Assembly (NCBI GenBank): GCA_905208975.1
Contig: CAJLRE010000044.1
Span: forward strand, 1-15,281
Direction of reading: 5' to 3'
Length of the DNA: 15,281 bases
Origin: an uncultured Collinsella sp.
GTDB lineage: Bacteria > Actinomycetota > Coriobacteriia > Coriobacteriales > Coriobacteriaceae
The position numbers were made by a program, and so were the translations under genes. Within the stretch, counting starts at the first letter, position 1; the number at the start of each line of letters is the position of its first letter. Positions 5,092 through 13,696 of this stretch are shown in pieces. Under the pieces are notes generated by a model. The model searched no databases and had not been told where the DNA came from. It was given only the letters and a program-made list of their open reading frames with translations.

Positions 5092-8090
5092 CATCGCTCG
5101 ACCAGCGCGCGATTGAGCCGCCCCTCCACCAAGCGCTCGTATAGATGCCGCGTCTCGGGCTCGGGTACGCCATTGACCTGTTCCCTCAGATGGTGCATAT
5201 GCCCGCTGTACAGCTCGACGATATCGCGCCGCCGCCCCGCCGCACTGTAGACGCGCATGGCACAGCGCACCATATCCTCGCGCGCCGTTTCCTGCCGAAG
5301 CCCCGACTCCGCCAGCCAAATCGCCGACTGCAGATCGTTTTCTTCTAGAGCGGCATTTGCTCCCTTGATCATGCAATCGATGTACTTTGACTGCATAATG
5401 CGTCGCATGCGCAAAAAGTAGGTGGGATTACAGCCATTGGGAACATACAGCGGTCCGGCATAAAGCTGCTCAATCTTAAGGCACAGCTCAACTAAATGGG
5501 GCCCGCGCGCACCCGTGCGATTTCCCAAAACCTCGCGGCTTATCTGGTCAAACAGCCGTACATCGGTCTTGACGTAGTCGCCGTTGAGTCCGATGCATTC
5601 ATTTTGGATGAGTACACACGACTTGCCATCCGGCGTCGGCCCCAAAGCCGACCGCAAGCGCGATATCGTCGAGTACAGGTTATTGCGGGCGCTATTGAAC
5701 TCGGCATGGGGCCACAGCTCCATGGCCAGCGTCTCACGATCGACGAGCGCATCCATGCCCAGTGCAAGCCGCTCGGCAAGTGTCGCCGCCTTCTTGCGGC
5801 GCCACATTTTGTCCGTGATGGGAAACCCGTCGCGCTCGGCGCGAAACGCACCAAACATGCGAATCTCGATATGGTCGATGGTATCAACGGCTTCAACCTC
5901 GCCGGCCTGGAACAGGCGCTCGCCCTCCCCTTCCAAATCGTCGCGCAGCGAGTACCGCGACAGCTCGCGCACGGGAAGCTTCTTGCGTATCCTGGCCGCC
6001 GGCTCGCCCAGACAATGCATGGCAAGGCGCGCAAAGAGCCGATACGATGGCTCTAGAATCCCCGCACGATTCATGGACATCCAGGCCGCAAGATCGCTGT
6101 CTCGGCCCGCACAGGCCAAATGCAGCGCCACCATCCAGGCCTCCGCTCCACCAACCTGCGTCTGGCTTATATCGAGTAGCTCCGCTTCCTCGCGCACCGA
6201 AACCATCGAGGTGTTACGCAGATACGCCGCGCGCTCCAACAGCAATGCGTTATCGCGCATGTACGCAATCGACTCCTCGGCAAGTTTGAGCACTTGGACC
6301 GCACGGAACTTTGCATTAACCGGCCGTCCCTCTGCCAGCGACTGCCAGCCTTCTAGCAACAGGCCAAACAGCTGAATCTGGTTGTCGCGCATGCGCACGG
6401 CAAAACGATCGAGCTCGTTGAATGCCGCGTCGTCGGTTACCGGCAAGCCGGAAAGGAGCCGCCGTGCCGCCAACACCATGCGCACCCAGATAGCCATCGC
6501 CTTGAGCCCACGTACGTCGAGCGCCTCCCGCACCACCGTCATCTCGTCGTCGCGCTCGTCGGTTCCCGCAAACGACCCGTCAAAAAGCTCCACCAGCATG
6601 CTGTCGGCCCGTATAACAATCCCCGCGATGTCGAGCTCGCAGTCGTAGGCCTTGCTCGTTTTGAGCTGCTGTAGAACGCCGCCGTCATCTCCCCGCTCGG
6701 TCAGGCAGCGCTTGACCTCGATATGCGCGGACAACATATCGAGTGCGGTATGGGATGTCTCGATTTCTGGCACGGTCAGGTTCGTAGGAAGCCCAAGCCC
6801 GTTGTCCCCATAGCAAACAGCCGTCAGTGTCTGGGCCACCCTCCATGAAACAGGGTCTATTTCGCAGGCCGCCCGTTCGCCCCCGCGCTCGATGACCGAT
6901 GCCATATAGCGAGCGAGCTTTGTATTGGACACGCTGACCGCTGCCAGATATACGCCAAGCGCCTCGGCAGGCGTTGGCTCTGGAGCCGGATCCTCGGCAT
7001 CGATCGTGCCCAGCGCTGCTCGGCAGATATCGGCCCCGTGCCCCGTCAGAGCCAGATCGACCCCATACTGCCCAGCAAGTTCAAGGACCGCATCACGGTC
7101 CAAAAAAGCGTCCGCCAGGCCCATCGCCGCATCGCATCGGCCCGCCTTAAGCAAAATCCGGGCCGCCCTCGGAACAAGTTCGGGGCGAACCTCGGCCACC
7201 AACTTACGCAAGCGCAAGCGTCCGTTATCCTCCGTGCCCAGACACGTAAAACTCCGCTCGGCGGGGTCCAAGCCAAAGATCGGGTAGTCGCGTACGAAGT
7301 AGGACTGGTCGACCATCGATAGCCTCACCCCGCAAGCCTCGAGTTCTGCGATATTGCCCTCGCCCATCAAAATCATGAGACATGCCACGCAAAACAGTGC
7401 ATTATTGTCGAGCGAAGCCAGGTCGACAAGTGCCGCGCCATATACGTTGACAATCTCGTTTTCGAGCAGACCGGCTACGTCGCCTTGGCCATACAGACCC
7501 GTCTGCAATGCCGAAACGAGCTCGGGCACGCCCTGCGTGAGCTGATAAAAGTCGAGCGATGTGCTGATCGAAAACGCCGATGCCCACGCCGAATACTCAT
7601 AGGCATGCACCTTGAGCATCTGCGCATTGATCTTAACCGAATCGCCCAGCCCATGAATCAGTTGACGATTTGAAGGACGGCAGGAGATAAAGACCCCCAC
7701 CCCCATAGCGCGCAGGCCGCGAATCCTGTCGATGAGGTCTTCGGTATCGTGCTGATCGAGGTTTGGCACATTATCAATCGCGATAAGGGAGTGCGGTTTG
7801 TCTTTGAGTTCTTCGGTAACCACCTCGAGCTGCATAAACACCTCGCGCCCAATGGCGCGATCGGCCTCGATAATCCGCACGGGGCCTCGCATCGGGTCGC
7901 ATTTAACCTCATGGGTGTACTGCAGCAGCACCGAGGTCTTCCCAAACCCGTCGGGCGCATAAAGAACCACGATGCCGGCCTTTCGGCCCTTGGCTATAAG
8001 CTCATTCATCAAGCGTTCGCGGCGCACCATATAGCCTCCGCCCAGCGGCATCAGCTCGAGGCCGTCTATACTGCTCAAATCGTTTACCAT
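5091..8090 (-). CDS. Large transcriptional regulator: N-terminal P-loop ATPase, C-terminal winged helix plus BTAD domain
   Basis: A 999-residue cytoplasmic protein. Residues 1 to about 250 form a STAND-like P-loop ATPase with Walker A APDGFGKTS (45-53) and a Walker B-like strand SLIAIDN (101-107). About 250-735 is a long helical, Ala/Leu-rich region that resembles TPR-type sensor arms. From about 738 an OmpR/SARP-type winged helix begins (IEIRMFGAFRAERDG; then MWRRKKAATLAERLAL and ELWP), and about 840-990 is a bacterial transcriptional activation (BTAD) domain. This order is that of MalT-like regulators but with a SARP output domain in place of the LuxR helix-turn-helix; AfsR-type SARPs have the reverse order. 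ATG at 8090 has GGAG upstream (GAGGAGCGGGC-ATG). The inducer and targets are unknown; neighbours (yhbY, nagB) do not suggest one clearly. Complete, no frameshift. Confidence 0.85.
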   Translation of the reverse strand: MVNDLSSIDGLELMPLGGGYMVRRERLMNELIAKGRKAGIVVLYAPDGFGKTSVLLQYTHEVKCDPMRGPVRIIEADRAIGREVFMQLEVVTEELKDKPHSLIAIDNVPNLDQHDTEDLIDRIRGLRAMGVGVFISCRPSNRQLIHGLGDSVKINAQMLKVHAYEYSAWASAFSISTSLDFYQLTQGVPELVSALQTGLYGQGDVAGLLENEIVNVYGAALVDLASLDNNALFCVACLMILMGEGNIAELEACGVRLSMVDQSYFVRDYPIFGLDPAERSFTCLGTEDNGRLRLRKLVAEVRPELVPRAARILLKAGRCDAAMGLADAFLDRDAVLELAGQYGVDLALTGHGADICRAALGTIDAEDPAPEPTPAEALGVYLAAVSVSNTKLARYMASVIERGGERAACEIDPVSWRVAQTLTAVCYGDNGLGLPTNLTVPEIETSHTALDMLSAHIEVKRCLTERGDDGGVLQQLKTSKAYDCELDIAGIVIRADSMLVELFDGSFAGTDERDDEMTVVREALDVRGLKAMAIWVRMVLAARRLLSGLPVTDDAAFNELDRFAVRMRDNQIQLFGLLLEGWQSLAEGRPVNAKFRAVQVLKLAEESIAYMRDNALLLERAAYLRNTSMVSVREEAELLDISQTQVGGAEAWMVALHLACAGRDSDLAAWMSMNRAGILEPSYRLFARLAMHCLGEPAARIRKKLPVRELSRYSLRDDLEGEGERLFQAGEVEAVDTIDHIEIRMFGAFRAERDGFPITDKMWRRKKAATLAERLALGMDALVDRETLAMELWPHAEFNSARNNLYSTISRLRSALGPTPDGKSCVLIQNECIGLNGDYVKTDVRLFDQISREVLGNRTGARGPHLVELCLKIEQLYAGPLYVPNGCNPTYFLRMRRIMQSKYIDCMIKGANAALEENDLQSAIWLAESGLRQETAREDMVRCAMRVYSAAGRRRDIVELYSGHMHHLREQVNGVPEPETRHLYERLVEGRLNRALVER

Positions 8091-8477
8091 GCCCGCTCCT
8101 CAACTCGACCGTATGGACACTGTAGCCGCAAGACCATACAAGCCGCGCTATGAATAGAGCGACCTTGTGTTTTAGATTGTCTTTTGGTACGCAAGCGGCA
8201 AGTTTTTGTACAGCGAGGGCCGATTGTTATTAATCCCCCGACTAATCGGTCTTTAAGCAGGTAAATGAGCTTGTCAGCTTGTCCCATCTAAGCGGCAGTG
8301 TAACGCAAATGAACAAGGTTCAGCTATGTCATTCAACTCGCCTAGCACCCGCTACCGTCTACGACCTTTTAGTGGCATTTTTGCATAGAATCTGATATGG
8401 AATGAATCAAGCTGTTGGGCATCCGGCATTCGTCAAGCTTGCGGCAAGATTTTGGTCAAGTGGACAGAAAGGGATAG
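8091..8477. other. Gene-free region upstream of the large regulator
   Basis: About 390 bases with no convincing gene. It is clearly richer in A/T than the flanking genes. Small repeats are present: GTATGG/CCATAC arms (about 8111-8139), and CCGATT/AATCGG arms (about 8219-8248) around AT-rich sequence. It must hold the regulator's promoter on the minus strand, but no -35/-10 pair is good enough to name. A short frame on the minus strand (8084-8287) lacks a ribosome site and overlaps the regulator start. Confidence 0.6.
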
Positions 8478-8506
8478 CAAAAAGGCCCCCGCAAAGCGGA
8501 GGCCTT
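8478..8506 (-). terminator. Strong intrinsic terminator after nagB
   Basis: Read on the minus strand, AAGGCCTCCGC, loop TTT and GCGGGGGCCTT (8482-8506) make an 11-pair stem with one G-T pair, followed by a T-run (minus-strand complement of 8479-8483). It lies 33 bases past the nagB stop and closes the minus-strand amino-sugar cluster. Confidence 0.92.
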
Positions 8507-8538
8507 AGGCAAGGCTATGTCGAGGTGCAGGATTCGCG

Positions 8539-9267
8539 CTACTCGCAGAGCGAAAGGGCGGCCTCGTCGGCAACGACAACGCAGTTGGTGTGCAGCTGCA
8601 GGATCGAAGCCGGGCACTCGGGCGTAACCGGACCATAGCACATATCGTGCACGGCCTGAGCCTTGGCCTCGCCGTTGGCGACGACCAGGATCATGCGGGC
8701 ATACATGATGGTCTGGGTACCCATGGTGTAGGCCTGACGGGGAACGTCGTCGATGCTGTCGAACAGGCGGCTGTTGGCCTGAATGGTGCTCTCGGTAAGG
8801 TCGACGCAGTGCGTGCCCTTGGAGAAGTGGTCATCGGGCTCGTTGAAGCCGATGTGGCCGTTGTTGCCAATGCCGAGCAGCTGCAGATCGGGATAGCCGG
8901 CGGCAGCGACGACCTTATCGTACTCAGAGCAGGCAGCGGCGGCGTCGGGGTTGGAACCGTCGGGCACATGCGTGTTGTTCAGGTCGATGTTGATGTGATC
9001 GAAGAAGTTCTCACGCATGAAGTAGTGATAGCTCTGGGGATCGTCGTGCGAAAGGCCGCGATACTCGTCCAAGTTGTAGGTGCTGACCTCGGCAAAGTCG
9101 ACGTCACCCTTCTCGTACCAAGCAGCGAGCTGCTTGTAGGCACCGATCGGGGTGGAGCCGGTGGCAAGGCCCAGCACACAGTCGGGCTTGAGGATAACCT
9201 GCGCCGAAATGATATTGGCGGCCTTGCGGCTCATATCCTCGTAGTCTTTAGCTTTAATGATCTTCAT
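8539..9267 (-). CDS. nagB: Glucosamine-6-phosphate deaminase
   Basis: A 242-residue cytoplasmic enzyme converting glucosamine-6-phosphate to fructose-6-phosphate and ammonia, the last step of amino-sugar use before glycolysis. Family marks are the phosphate loop LGLATGSTPIGAY (32-44), STYNLDEY with Asp67 as the general-base position, and GIGNNGHIGFNEP (132-144) with catalytic His138 and Glu143. Asn stands at 136, where E. coli NagB has Asp; short Gram-positive forms also vary here, so I do not take it as loss of function. The length fits the short Gram-positive form without the longer E. coli C-terminus. ATG at 9267 is supported by AAAGGA eight bases upstream; longer in-frame starts have no family similarity. 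Terminated at 8478-8506; crr lies 271 bases upstream, so nagB may have its own promoter. Confidence 0.95.
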   Translation of the reverse strand: MKIIKAKDYEDMSRKAANIISAQVILKPDCVLGLATGSTPIGAYKQLAAWYEKGDVDFAEVSTYNLDEYRGLSHDDPQSYHYFMRENFFDHINIDLNNTHVPDGSNPDAAAACSEYDKVVAAAGYPDLQLLGIGNNGHIGFNEPDDHFSKGTHCVDLTESTIQANSRLFDSIDDVPRQAYTMGTQTIMYARMILVVANGEAKAQAVHDMCYGPVTPECPASILQLHTNCVVVADEAALSLCE

Positions 9268-9538
9268 TACGCGTCCTTTCTCGTACAAGAGAGGCAAGGC
9301 TCCCTTACAAGCACTTGCCCGCGGCCCGCGTCGGCCGCAACCAACGTGTGCGGCCACCAGGGCGAGGTCGCGTAATGTATGTGTCTCGTGTCTAACCGCG
9401 TCGAGGCCCCTGCCCGTCCACGGTGACCCAAAGCCTTTTAGCTTCGGACAAATCCCATCTTGCCACGGAGGGCGTCCTCTTTCAAGGGCGCCCTCCGTAA
9501 ACGTGTTTGAATTGTAGGCTAATGGCCACGTGCACTTG
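9268..9538 (-). promoter_or_regulatory. 271-base spacer and leader between crr and nagB, with a 13-pair hairpin
   Basis: No gene is seen here. At 9465-9498 ACGGAGGGCGTCC and GGGCGCCCTCCGT form a 13-pair stem (one G-T pair) around TCTTTCAA. It lies 40 bases after the crr stop codon (minus direction) and is terminator-like but lacks a T-run. The remaining about 200 bases before nagB could hold a promoter, an operator for a GntR-type amino-sugar regulator, or a structured leader; I found no box good enough to name and no match I recognise to the glmS ribozyme. Confidence 0.6.
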
Positions 9539-10036
9539 CTAGCGCTCGCGAGCAACGATGAGCTGGTCCATCTCTTCGACATGCACGCCAACGGAGCCCT
9601 TGATGCTCGAGAACTCAACAGAGTTGCACACCAAGATGGGAACCGTCACATCGTAGCCCTCGGCAGCAATTGCCTCGCGATCGAACTCAATGAGCACATC
9701 GCCCTTATGGACGATGTCACCCACTTGCGCATGTACGGTAAAGTGTTTGCCCTCGAGCTGAACAGTGTCCAAACCAACGTGGATGAGCACGTCCAAGCCA
9801 TCGACCGTGTTAAGCGCAACAGCGTGTCCCGTAGGAAAAATGGCCTCGACCTTGGCGTCTGCCGGCGCAATCACGCGCGTGCCGGTAGGCTGAATCGCCA
9901 CGCCCTGGCCCAAAAGGCCGGTGGCAAATGTCTGGTCGTTTACCTCGGAAAGCGGAATGACGTCGCCCGAGATGGGAGCATCCAGCGTAAGGACTCGACC
10001 ACGCATACCAAAAGACCTTAGGACTTTAGTGAACAT
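9539..10036 (-). CDS. crr: PTS glucose-type IIA component, free-standing
   Basis: A 165-residue soluble phosphocarrier of the phosphotransferase system. It accepts phosphate from HPr and passes it to a sugar-specific IIB; in many bacteria it also acts as a regulator. The sequence is one PTS EIIA type 1 domain: APISGDVIPLSEV near residue 20-32, the first active-site His71 (FPTGHAVAL) and the phosphorylated His86 in VLIHVGLDTVQLEGK, as in E. coli IIA(Glc). ATG at 10036 has GAGGGGGAG directly before it and gives the usual MF start; an internal ATG at 10006 with a weaker site is the alternative. It stands 71 bases after glmM and before nagB, so a role in glucosamine or N-acetylglucosamine uptake is plausible, but no partner IIBC gene is in the window. 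Confidence 0.92.
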   Translation of the reverse strand: MFTKVLRSFGMRGRVLTLDAPISGDVIPLSEVNDQTFATGLLGQGVAIQPTGTRVIAPADAKVEAIFPTGHAVALNTVDGLDVLIHVGLDTVQLEGKHFTVHAQVGDIVHKGDVLIEFDREAIAAEGYDVTVPILVCNSVEFSSIKGSVGVHVEEMDQLIVARER

Positions 10037-10107
10037 TCTCCCCCTCGGACATACCAATTGACCAAAATAGCCTTAACAGTTTACCACTTGGCACTCGTTT
10101 TTGACCA

Positions 10108-11445
10108 TTAGGGAAGTTCGCGCTTGACAACCTCGACGATGTCGTCGACAACGCGCTGGGTCAGCTCGTGCGTCTCGGCCTCGGCCATAACGCGGACCAG
10201 CGGCTCGGTACCGCTCGGACGCACCAGAATGCGACCGCGGCCGTCAAGTTCCTTCTCGGCAGCAGCGACGGCATCCCAGATGGGCTGGCAATCATCCAGA
10301 CCAGCCTTGTTGTCGGAATGCACGTTGACGAGTACCTGCGGGTACTTCTTCATGATGCCGGCAAGATCGGTGAGGGTACGACCGGTGCGCTTGAGCACGG
10401 CCAGCAGCTGCAGAGCCGTCACCAGACCGTCACCGGTGGTGTTGTGCTCCAGGAAGATGATGTGGCCGGACTGCTCGCCGCCGATGACGGCGCCATCCGC
10501 GAGCATACGCTCCAGAACGTAGCGATCGCCCACGGCGGTCTGAACCATCTCGAAGCCCTGCTCCTTCATAGCGATGGAGAAGCCCAGGTTGCACATGACG
10601 GTCGAGACGATCTCGGAGTTGGCGAGCTTGCCGCGGGCGGCGAGGTCAGAACCGCAGATAGCCAGGATGTAGTCACCGTCGATCTCATTGCCCTCGCTGT
10701 CCACGAACAGTACGCGGTCGGCGTCGCCGTCGTGGGCCAGGCCGATATCGGCGTGGGTGCGCAGCACGAGCTCGCGCAGGGGCTCAAGGTGAGTGGAGCC
10801 GCACTCGACATTGATGTCGGTGCCGCAGTAATCGGTGTTGATGGCATGGACCGTGGCACCCAGGCGCTGCAGCGCGGCGGGCGTGGTCTGGCAAGAGGCG
10901 CCATGGCCGCAGTCGACGGCAACGACTAGGCCATCGAGCCTCAGGCCATCAAGTGTATCGATGGCGTGGTCGACGTATGCCTTGCGAGCGTCCTTCATCT
11001 TGATAATGTGGCCCACGCCGGCGCCAGTCGGCAGCGTATCGGCAGCCATGGCTTCCTCGGACATGACCCAGGCGCTGATCTCTTCCTCGACAGCATCGGG
11101 AAGCTTCATACCCTTGCGGCTAAAGAACTTGATGCCGTTGAACTCCGGCGGATTGTGCGAAGCGGAGATGACGATCCCGCCGTCGAGCTCGTTCTGAACG
11201 GTGAGCAGCGCCACGGCGGGCGTGGGGATGACGCCGCAGCAATGCGGACGGCCGCCCTCGGCCATGATGCCGGCGGTCAGAGCGCTTTCGAGCATGGTGC
11301 CCGAAAGACGCGTGTCGCGGCCGACGCAGATATCCGGACCAAGGAACTTGGTCGCCGCGCGGCCCAAGCGAAACGCGAGGTCGCACGAGAGGTCGGCATT
11401 GGCGACGCCACGGACGCCGTCGGTACCGAAGATGTTCTGGGGCAT
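10108..11445 (-). CDS. glmM: Phosphoglucosamine mutase
   Basis: A 445-residue cytoplasmic enzyme that converts glucosamine-6-phosphate to glucosamine-1-phosphate on the route to UDP-N-acetylglucosamine and peptidoglycan. All alpha-D-phosphohexomutase marks are in place: FGTDGVRG (6-13), the phosphoserine loop ISASHNPPEFNG (93-104, catalytic Ser96), the metal loop DGDADR (239-244), the sugar-binding GEQSGH (323-328) and the phosphate-binding RPSGTEP (409-415). Length is standard. ATG at 11445 has AAGGAG with a seven-base gap. It follows rpsI, an order known in many Gram-positive and actinobacterial genomes, but the terminator at 11494-11536 lies between them, so it is transcribed by read-through or by a promoter in about 50 bases before the start. 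crr follows after 71 bases and is probably in the same transcript. Confidence 0.97.
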   Translation of the reverse strand: MPQNIFGTDGVRGVANADLSCDLAFRLGRAATKFLGPDICVGRDTRLSGTMLESALTAGIMAEGGRPHCCGVIPTPAVALLTVQNELDGGIVISASHNPPEFNGIKFFSRKGMKLPDAVEEEISAWVMSEEAMAADTLPTGAGVGHIIKMKDARKAYVDHAIDTLDGLRLDGLVVAVDCGHGASCQTTPAALQRLGATVHAINTDYCGTDINVECGSTHLEPLRELVLRTHADIGLAHDGDADRVLFVDSEGNEIDGDYILAICGSDLAARGKLANSEIVSTVMCNLGFSIAMKEQGFEMVQTAVGDRYVLERMLADGAVIGGEQSGHIIFLEHNTTGDGLVTALQLLAVLKRTGRTLTDLAGIMKKYPQVLVNVHSDNKAGLDDCQPIWDAVAAAEKELDGRGRILVRPSGTEPLVRVMAEAETHELTQRVVDDIVEVVKRELP

Positions 11446-11493
11446 AGGATCGCTCCTTCCCTAGCAGGCGATATGCAACCGCCCACCCTAGTC

Positions 11494-11536
11494 GAAAAAG
11501 AAAAGCGGGACCCGCCGAGGAATCGGCAGGCCCCGC
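11494..11536 (-). terminator. Strong intrinsic terminator after rpsI
   Basis: On the minus strand GCGGGGCCTGCCGA, loop TTCC and TCGGCGGGTCCCGC (11505-11536) form a 14-pair stem with two G-T pairs, followed by a T-rich tract (TTTTCTTTTTC, complement of 11494-11504). It separates the ribosomal-protein operon from glmM. Confidence 0.92.
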
Positions 11537-11568
11537 TTGTACATTGTATCTCGAAAGGAGATAAAACC

Positions 11569-11964
<396 letters not shown>

Positions 11965-11966
11965 CT

Positions 11967-12410
11967 TTAAGCCTCCAGCTCAATCTTCGTGGGGTTCTGG
12001 GCAGCGTGCGGATGCTCGGCACCAGCGTAGACCTTAAGCTTGGTCATCTGGGCACGGCCGAGGGTGGTCTTGGGCAGCATGCCGCGAACGGCGCGCTCGA
12101 TGACCTTCTCCGGGTGCTTCTCCATAGCCTGGCGGAAGCTCTCAGCCTTGAGGCCGCCGTTGTAGCCGCTGTGGCGATAATAGGTCTTCGTGTCGGCCTT
12201 GTTACCGGTAAGCTGGACCTTATCGGCGTTGATGACGACAACGAAGTCGCCGCAGTCGCTGTTGGGCGTGAACTGGGGCTTGTTCTTACCGCGCAGGATC
12301 ATTGCGATCTGGGTGGCAAGACGGCCCAGGACAGCACCATCGGCGTCGACGAGAACCCAGTTGCGCTGGACCTCGCCCTGCTTGGCGTAGTGAGTCGATT
12401 TCGAAATCAC
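11967..12410 (-). CDS. rplM: 50S ribosomal protein L13
   Basis: A 147-residue early-assembly protein of the large ribosomal subunit. Family marks are the N-terminal RNWVLVDADGAVLGRLAT, GDFVVVINADKVQLTGNK, YRHSGYNGGL and AVRGMLPKTTLGR. Length is normal. The start is GTG at 12410 (Ser-Thr-His-Tyr-like N-terminus follows), supported by GGAGGAG at 12416-12422 with a five-base gap. First gene of the rplM-rpsI operon; a clear promoter lies at 12477-12504, giving an mRNA leader of about 60 bases that contains the stem 12440-12465. Confidence 0.98.
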   Translation of the reverse strand: MISKSTHYAKQGEVQRNWVLVDADGAVLGRLATQIAMILRGKNKPQFTPNSDCGDFVVVINADKVQLTGNKADTKTYYRHSGYNGGLKAESFRQAMEKHPEKVIERAVRGMLPKTTLGRAQMTKLKVYAGAEHPHAAQNPTKIELEA

Positions 12411-12439
12411 TTAGACTCCTCCATGTACAGTACGTGTTG

Positions 12440-12465
12440 TTACAGAGATTCACGGGGCTCTGCAA
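12440..12465 (-). promoter_or_regulatory. Stem-loop in the rplM mRNA leader
   Basis: On the minus strand TTGCAGAG pairs with CTCTGTAA (eight pairs, one G-T) around a 10-base loop CCCCGTGAAT, between the promoter and the ribosome-binding site. L13 operons in several bacteria carry autoregulatory leaders; that this is one is only a guess from position. Confidence 0.45.
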
Positions 12466-12476
12466 GTAACCCGTCC

Positions 12477-12504
12477 ATATTACCCCGCTCGTCGCCCGAG
12501 TCAA
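12477..12504 (-). promoter_or_regulatory. Sigma-70-type promoter of rplM-rpsI
   Basis: On the minus strand TTGACT (complement of 12499-12504) and TAATAT (complement of 12477-12482) are separated by 16 bases. Both boxes are one base from consensus. Expected start of transcription is near 12470. Confidence 0.8.
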
Positions 12505-12567
12505 CAGGTATTTTGGCTCTGACCAGACTTTCTGCACATGTCGTCCATGGGTCATGACGTCGCGACA

Positions 12568-13446
12568 CTAGCGCTCGACAAATGCCTCGATATCACTCAG
12601 TAGGCGCTTTGCCTCCTGGCGGCCCTGAATATACAGGTCGAGGAGCTTTGCCGGATCGTGCTCAACGTGGCCGACCTCGACCGGCTTTTGCGGAGCAACG
12701 ACCAGCGCGCGGCCCTCGCGCTCATACTTCCACAGATGCATGCGCTGGAGGTTATAGCGGTCGTGGCGCGTCTCGATAGCCTCGAGCAGGTAGGGGTAGT
12801 CGACATAGCGGGCGCGCGCGGCGGGCATAAACTCGTAGGGCTTTTTCTCGTATGAGCGGTCCTGGGTGACGATGACGACCGCACGGTCGAAGCCCGCCTC
12901 CTCGAGCACATGCTCGATAGGAACCGAATCGGCTACGCCGCCGTCGACGTATTTGTGCCCGTCAATCTCGACCGGCGGCGTCACCAGCGGCAGCGACGTC
13001 GATGCGCGCACGGCGTCGAGGTCAAGTACGGCGCTTTTGACCGGCAGGTACGCGGCGGTTCCAAAGAGCATGTCCGTCGCGACGGCGTACATCTCGATGG
13101 AGCTCGCGTCGAACGTCTCGTTGTCAAAGGGATCCAGGCGGTCCTGGACATCGTTGAAGATAAAGTCGTAACCCACAATGGAGCCCGTGGACGCAAACGA
13201 TGCGGCACCCATGAAGCGGTTGTCGTTGCAGAAAGCCAGGTTGATGCGGTTGGCACGACCGATCTGGTGCGACTTGTAGTTCACGCCGTTGAGGGCGCCG
13301 GCCGATACGCCGTAGACAGCCGGAATCTCGACGCCAGCCTCCATGAGGACGTCAAGCACGCCCGCGGTAAACTGCCCGCGAAAACTACCGCCCTCCAAAA
13401 CGAGCGCGACTTTGCCAGCGTTCTTTGCCTTATCTTCTGCAGTCAT
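12568..13446 (-). CDS. Patatin-like phospholipase (YjjU type)
   Basis: A 292-residue protein of the patatin fold, with the Ser-Asp dyad of lipid acyl hydrolases. It opens VALVLEGGSFRGQFTAGVLD: the oxyanion-hole loop (18-24) has Ser at the third position of the usual GGG, as seen in some YjjU-type members. The nucleophile elbow is GVSAG (46-50, Ser48) and the catalytic Asp168 lies in YVDGG. No signal peptide or membrane segment is visible, so it is probably cytoplasmic. ATG at 13446 has GGAGG with a five-base gap. The gene stands alone on the minus strand, downstream of the non-coding region 13447-13887. Its natural substrate is not known; family members act on phospholipids or other acyl esters. 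Confidence 0.9.
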   Translation of the reverse strand: MTAEDKAKNAGKVALVLEGGSFRGQFTAGVLDVLMEAGVEIPAVYGVSAGALNGVNYKSHQIGRANRINLAFCNDNRFMGAASFASTGSIVGYDFIFNDVQDRLDPFDNETFDASSIEMYAVATDMLFGTAAYLPVKSAVLDLDAVRASTSLPLVTPPVEIDGHKYVDGGVADSVPIEHVLEEAGFDRAVVIVTQDRSYEKKPYEFMPAARARYVDYPYLLEAIETRHDRYNLQRMHLWKYEREGRALVVAPQKPVEVGHVEHDPAKLLDLYIQGRQEAKRLLSDIEAFVER

Positions 13447-13579
13447 GTTGACCTCCTGCTGTTTCGTTTTGGCTTTCTTCTACCCAGTTTTGAGATGGAG
13501 AGCGCGCAGGTTTTGGAGTTAAGGGGGCGGGACGGTCGGCGGGAAAGCGTGTCCCGGTCTGAGTCACTGAGGCGTTTTT

Positions 13580-13618
13580 CTTTACGCCCGCGCCCTGCAC
13601 AGAGTTCGATTCTCCGCG
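13580..13618 (+). repeat. Direct repeat copy 1, ending in tRNA/tmRNA T-arm-like sequence
   Basis: A 39-base unit, CTTTACGCCCGCGCCCTGCA then a variable base and AGAGTTCGATTCTCCGCG, repeated at 13792-13830 with a single mismatch (C at 13600, T at 13812). Its last 17 bases equal the T-arm of the tmRNA but stand on the opposite strand to it. A T-rich run precedes both copies. Confidence 0.85.
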
Positions 13619-13696
13619 ATTTGGGGGGATCCGTTGATGCCGGGCGAGGCCAGCTGAGATTCGATAAACATCGCATCCATTTTGAGTCGGAAGTTT

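Noticed and set aside
8084..8287. Small frame on the minus strand upstream of the large regulator
   Set aside because: No ribosome site, overlaps the regulator start and shows no codon bias.
8402..8638. 78-codon frame on the plus strand
   Set aside because: It runs through the nagB terminator and the antisense of nagB.
9268..9460. glmS-type ribozyme or known riboswitch before nagB
   Set aside because: I could not find the expected core elements; glmS ribozymes precede glmS, not nagB.
9268..9618. 117-residue N-terminal extension of NagB
   Set aside because: The extension crosses a strong hairpin and the crr stop codon, and NagB proteins start with MKIIKAKD-like sequence as at 9267.
13600..13620. 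A complete tRNA gene on the plus strand ending in TTCGATTCTCCGCG
   Set aside because: Only the T-arm part is present; no acceptor, D-arm or anticodon arm can be built upstream.
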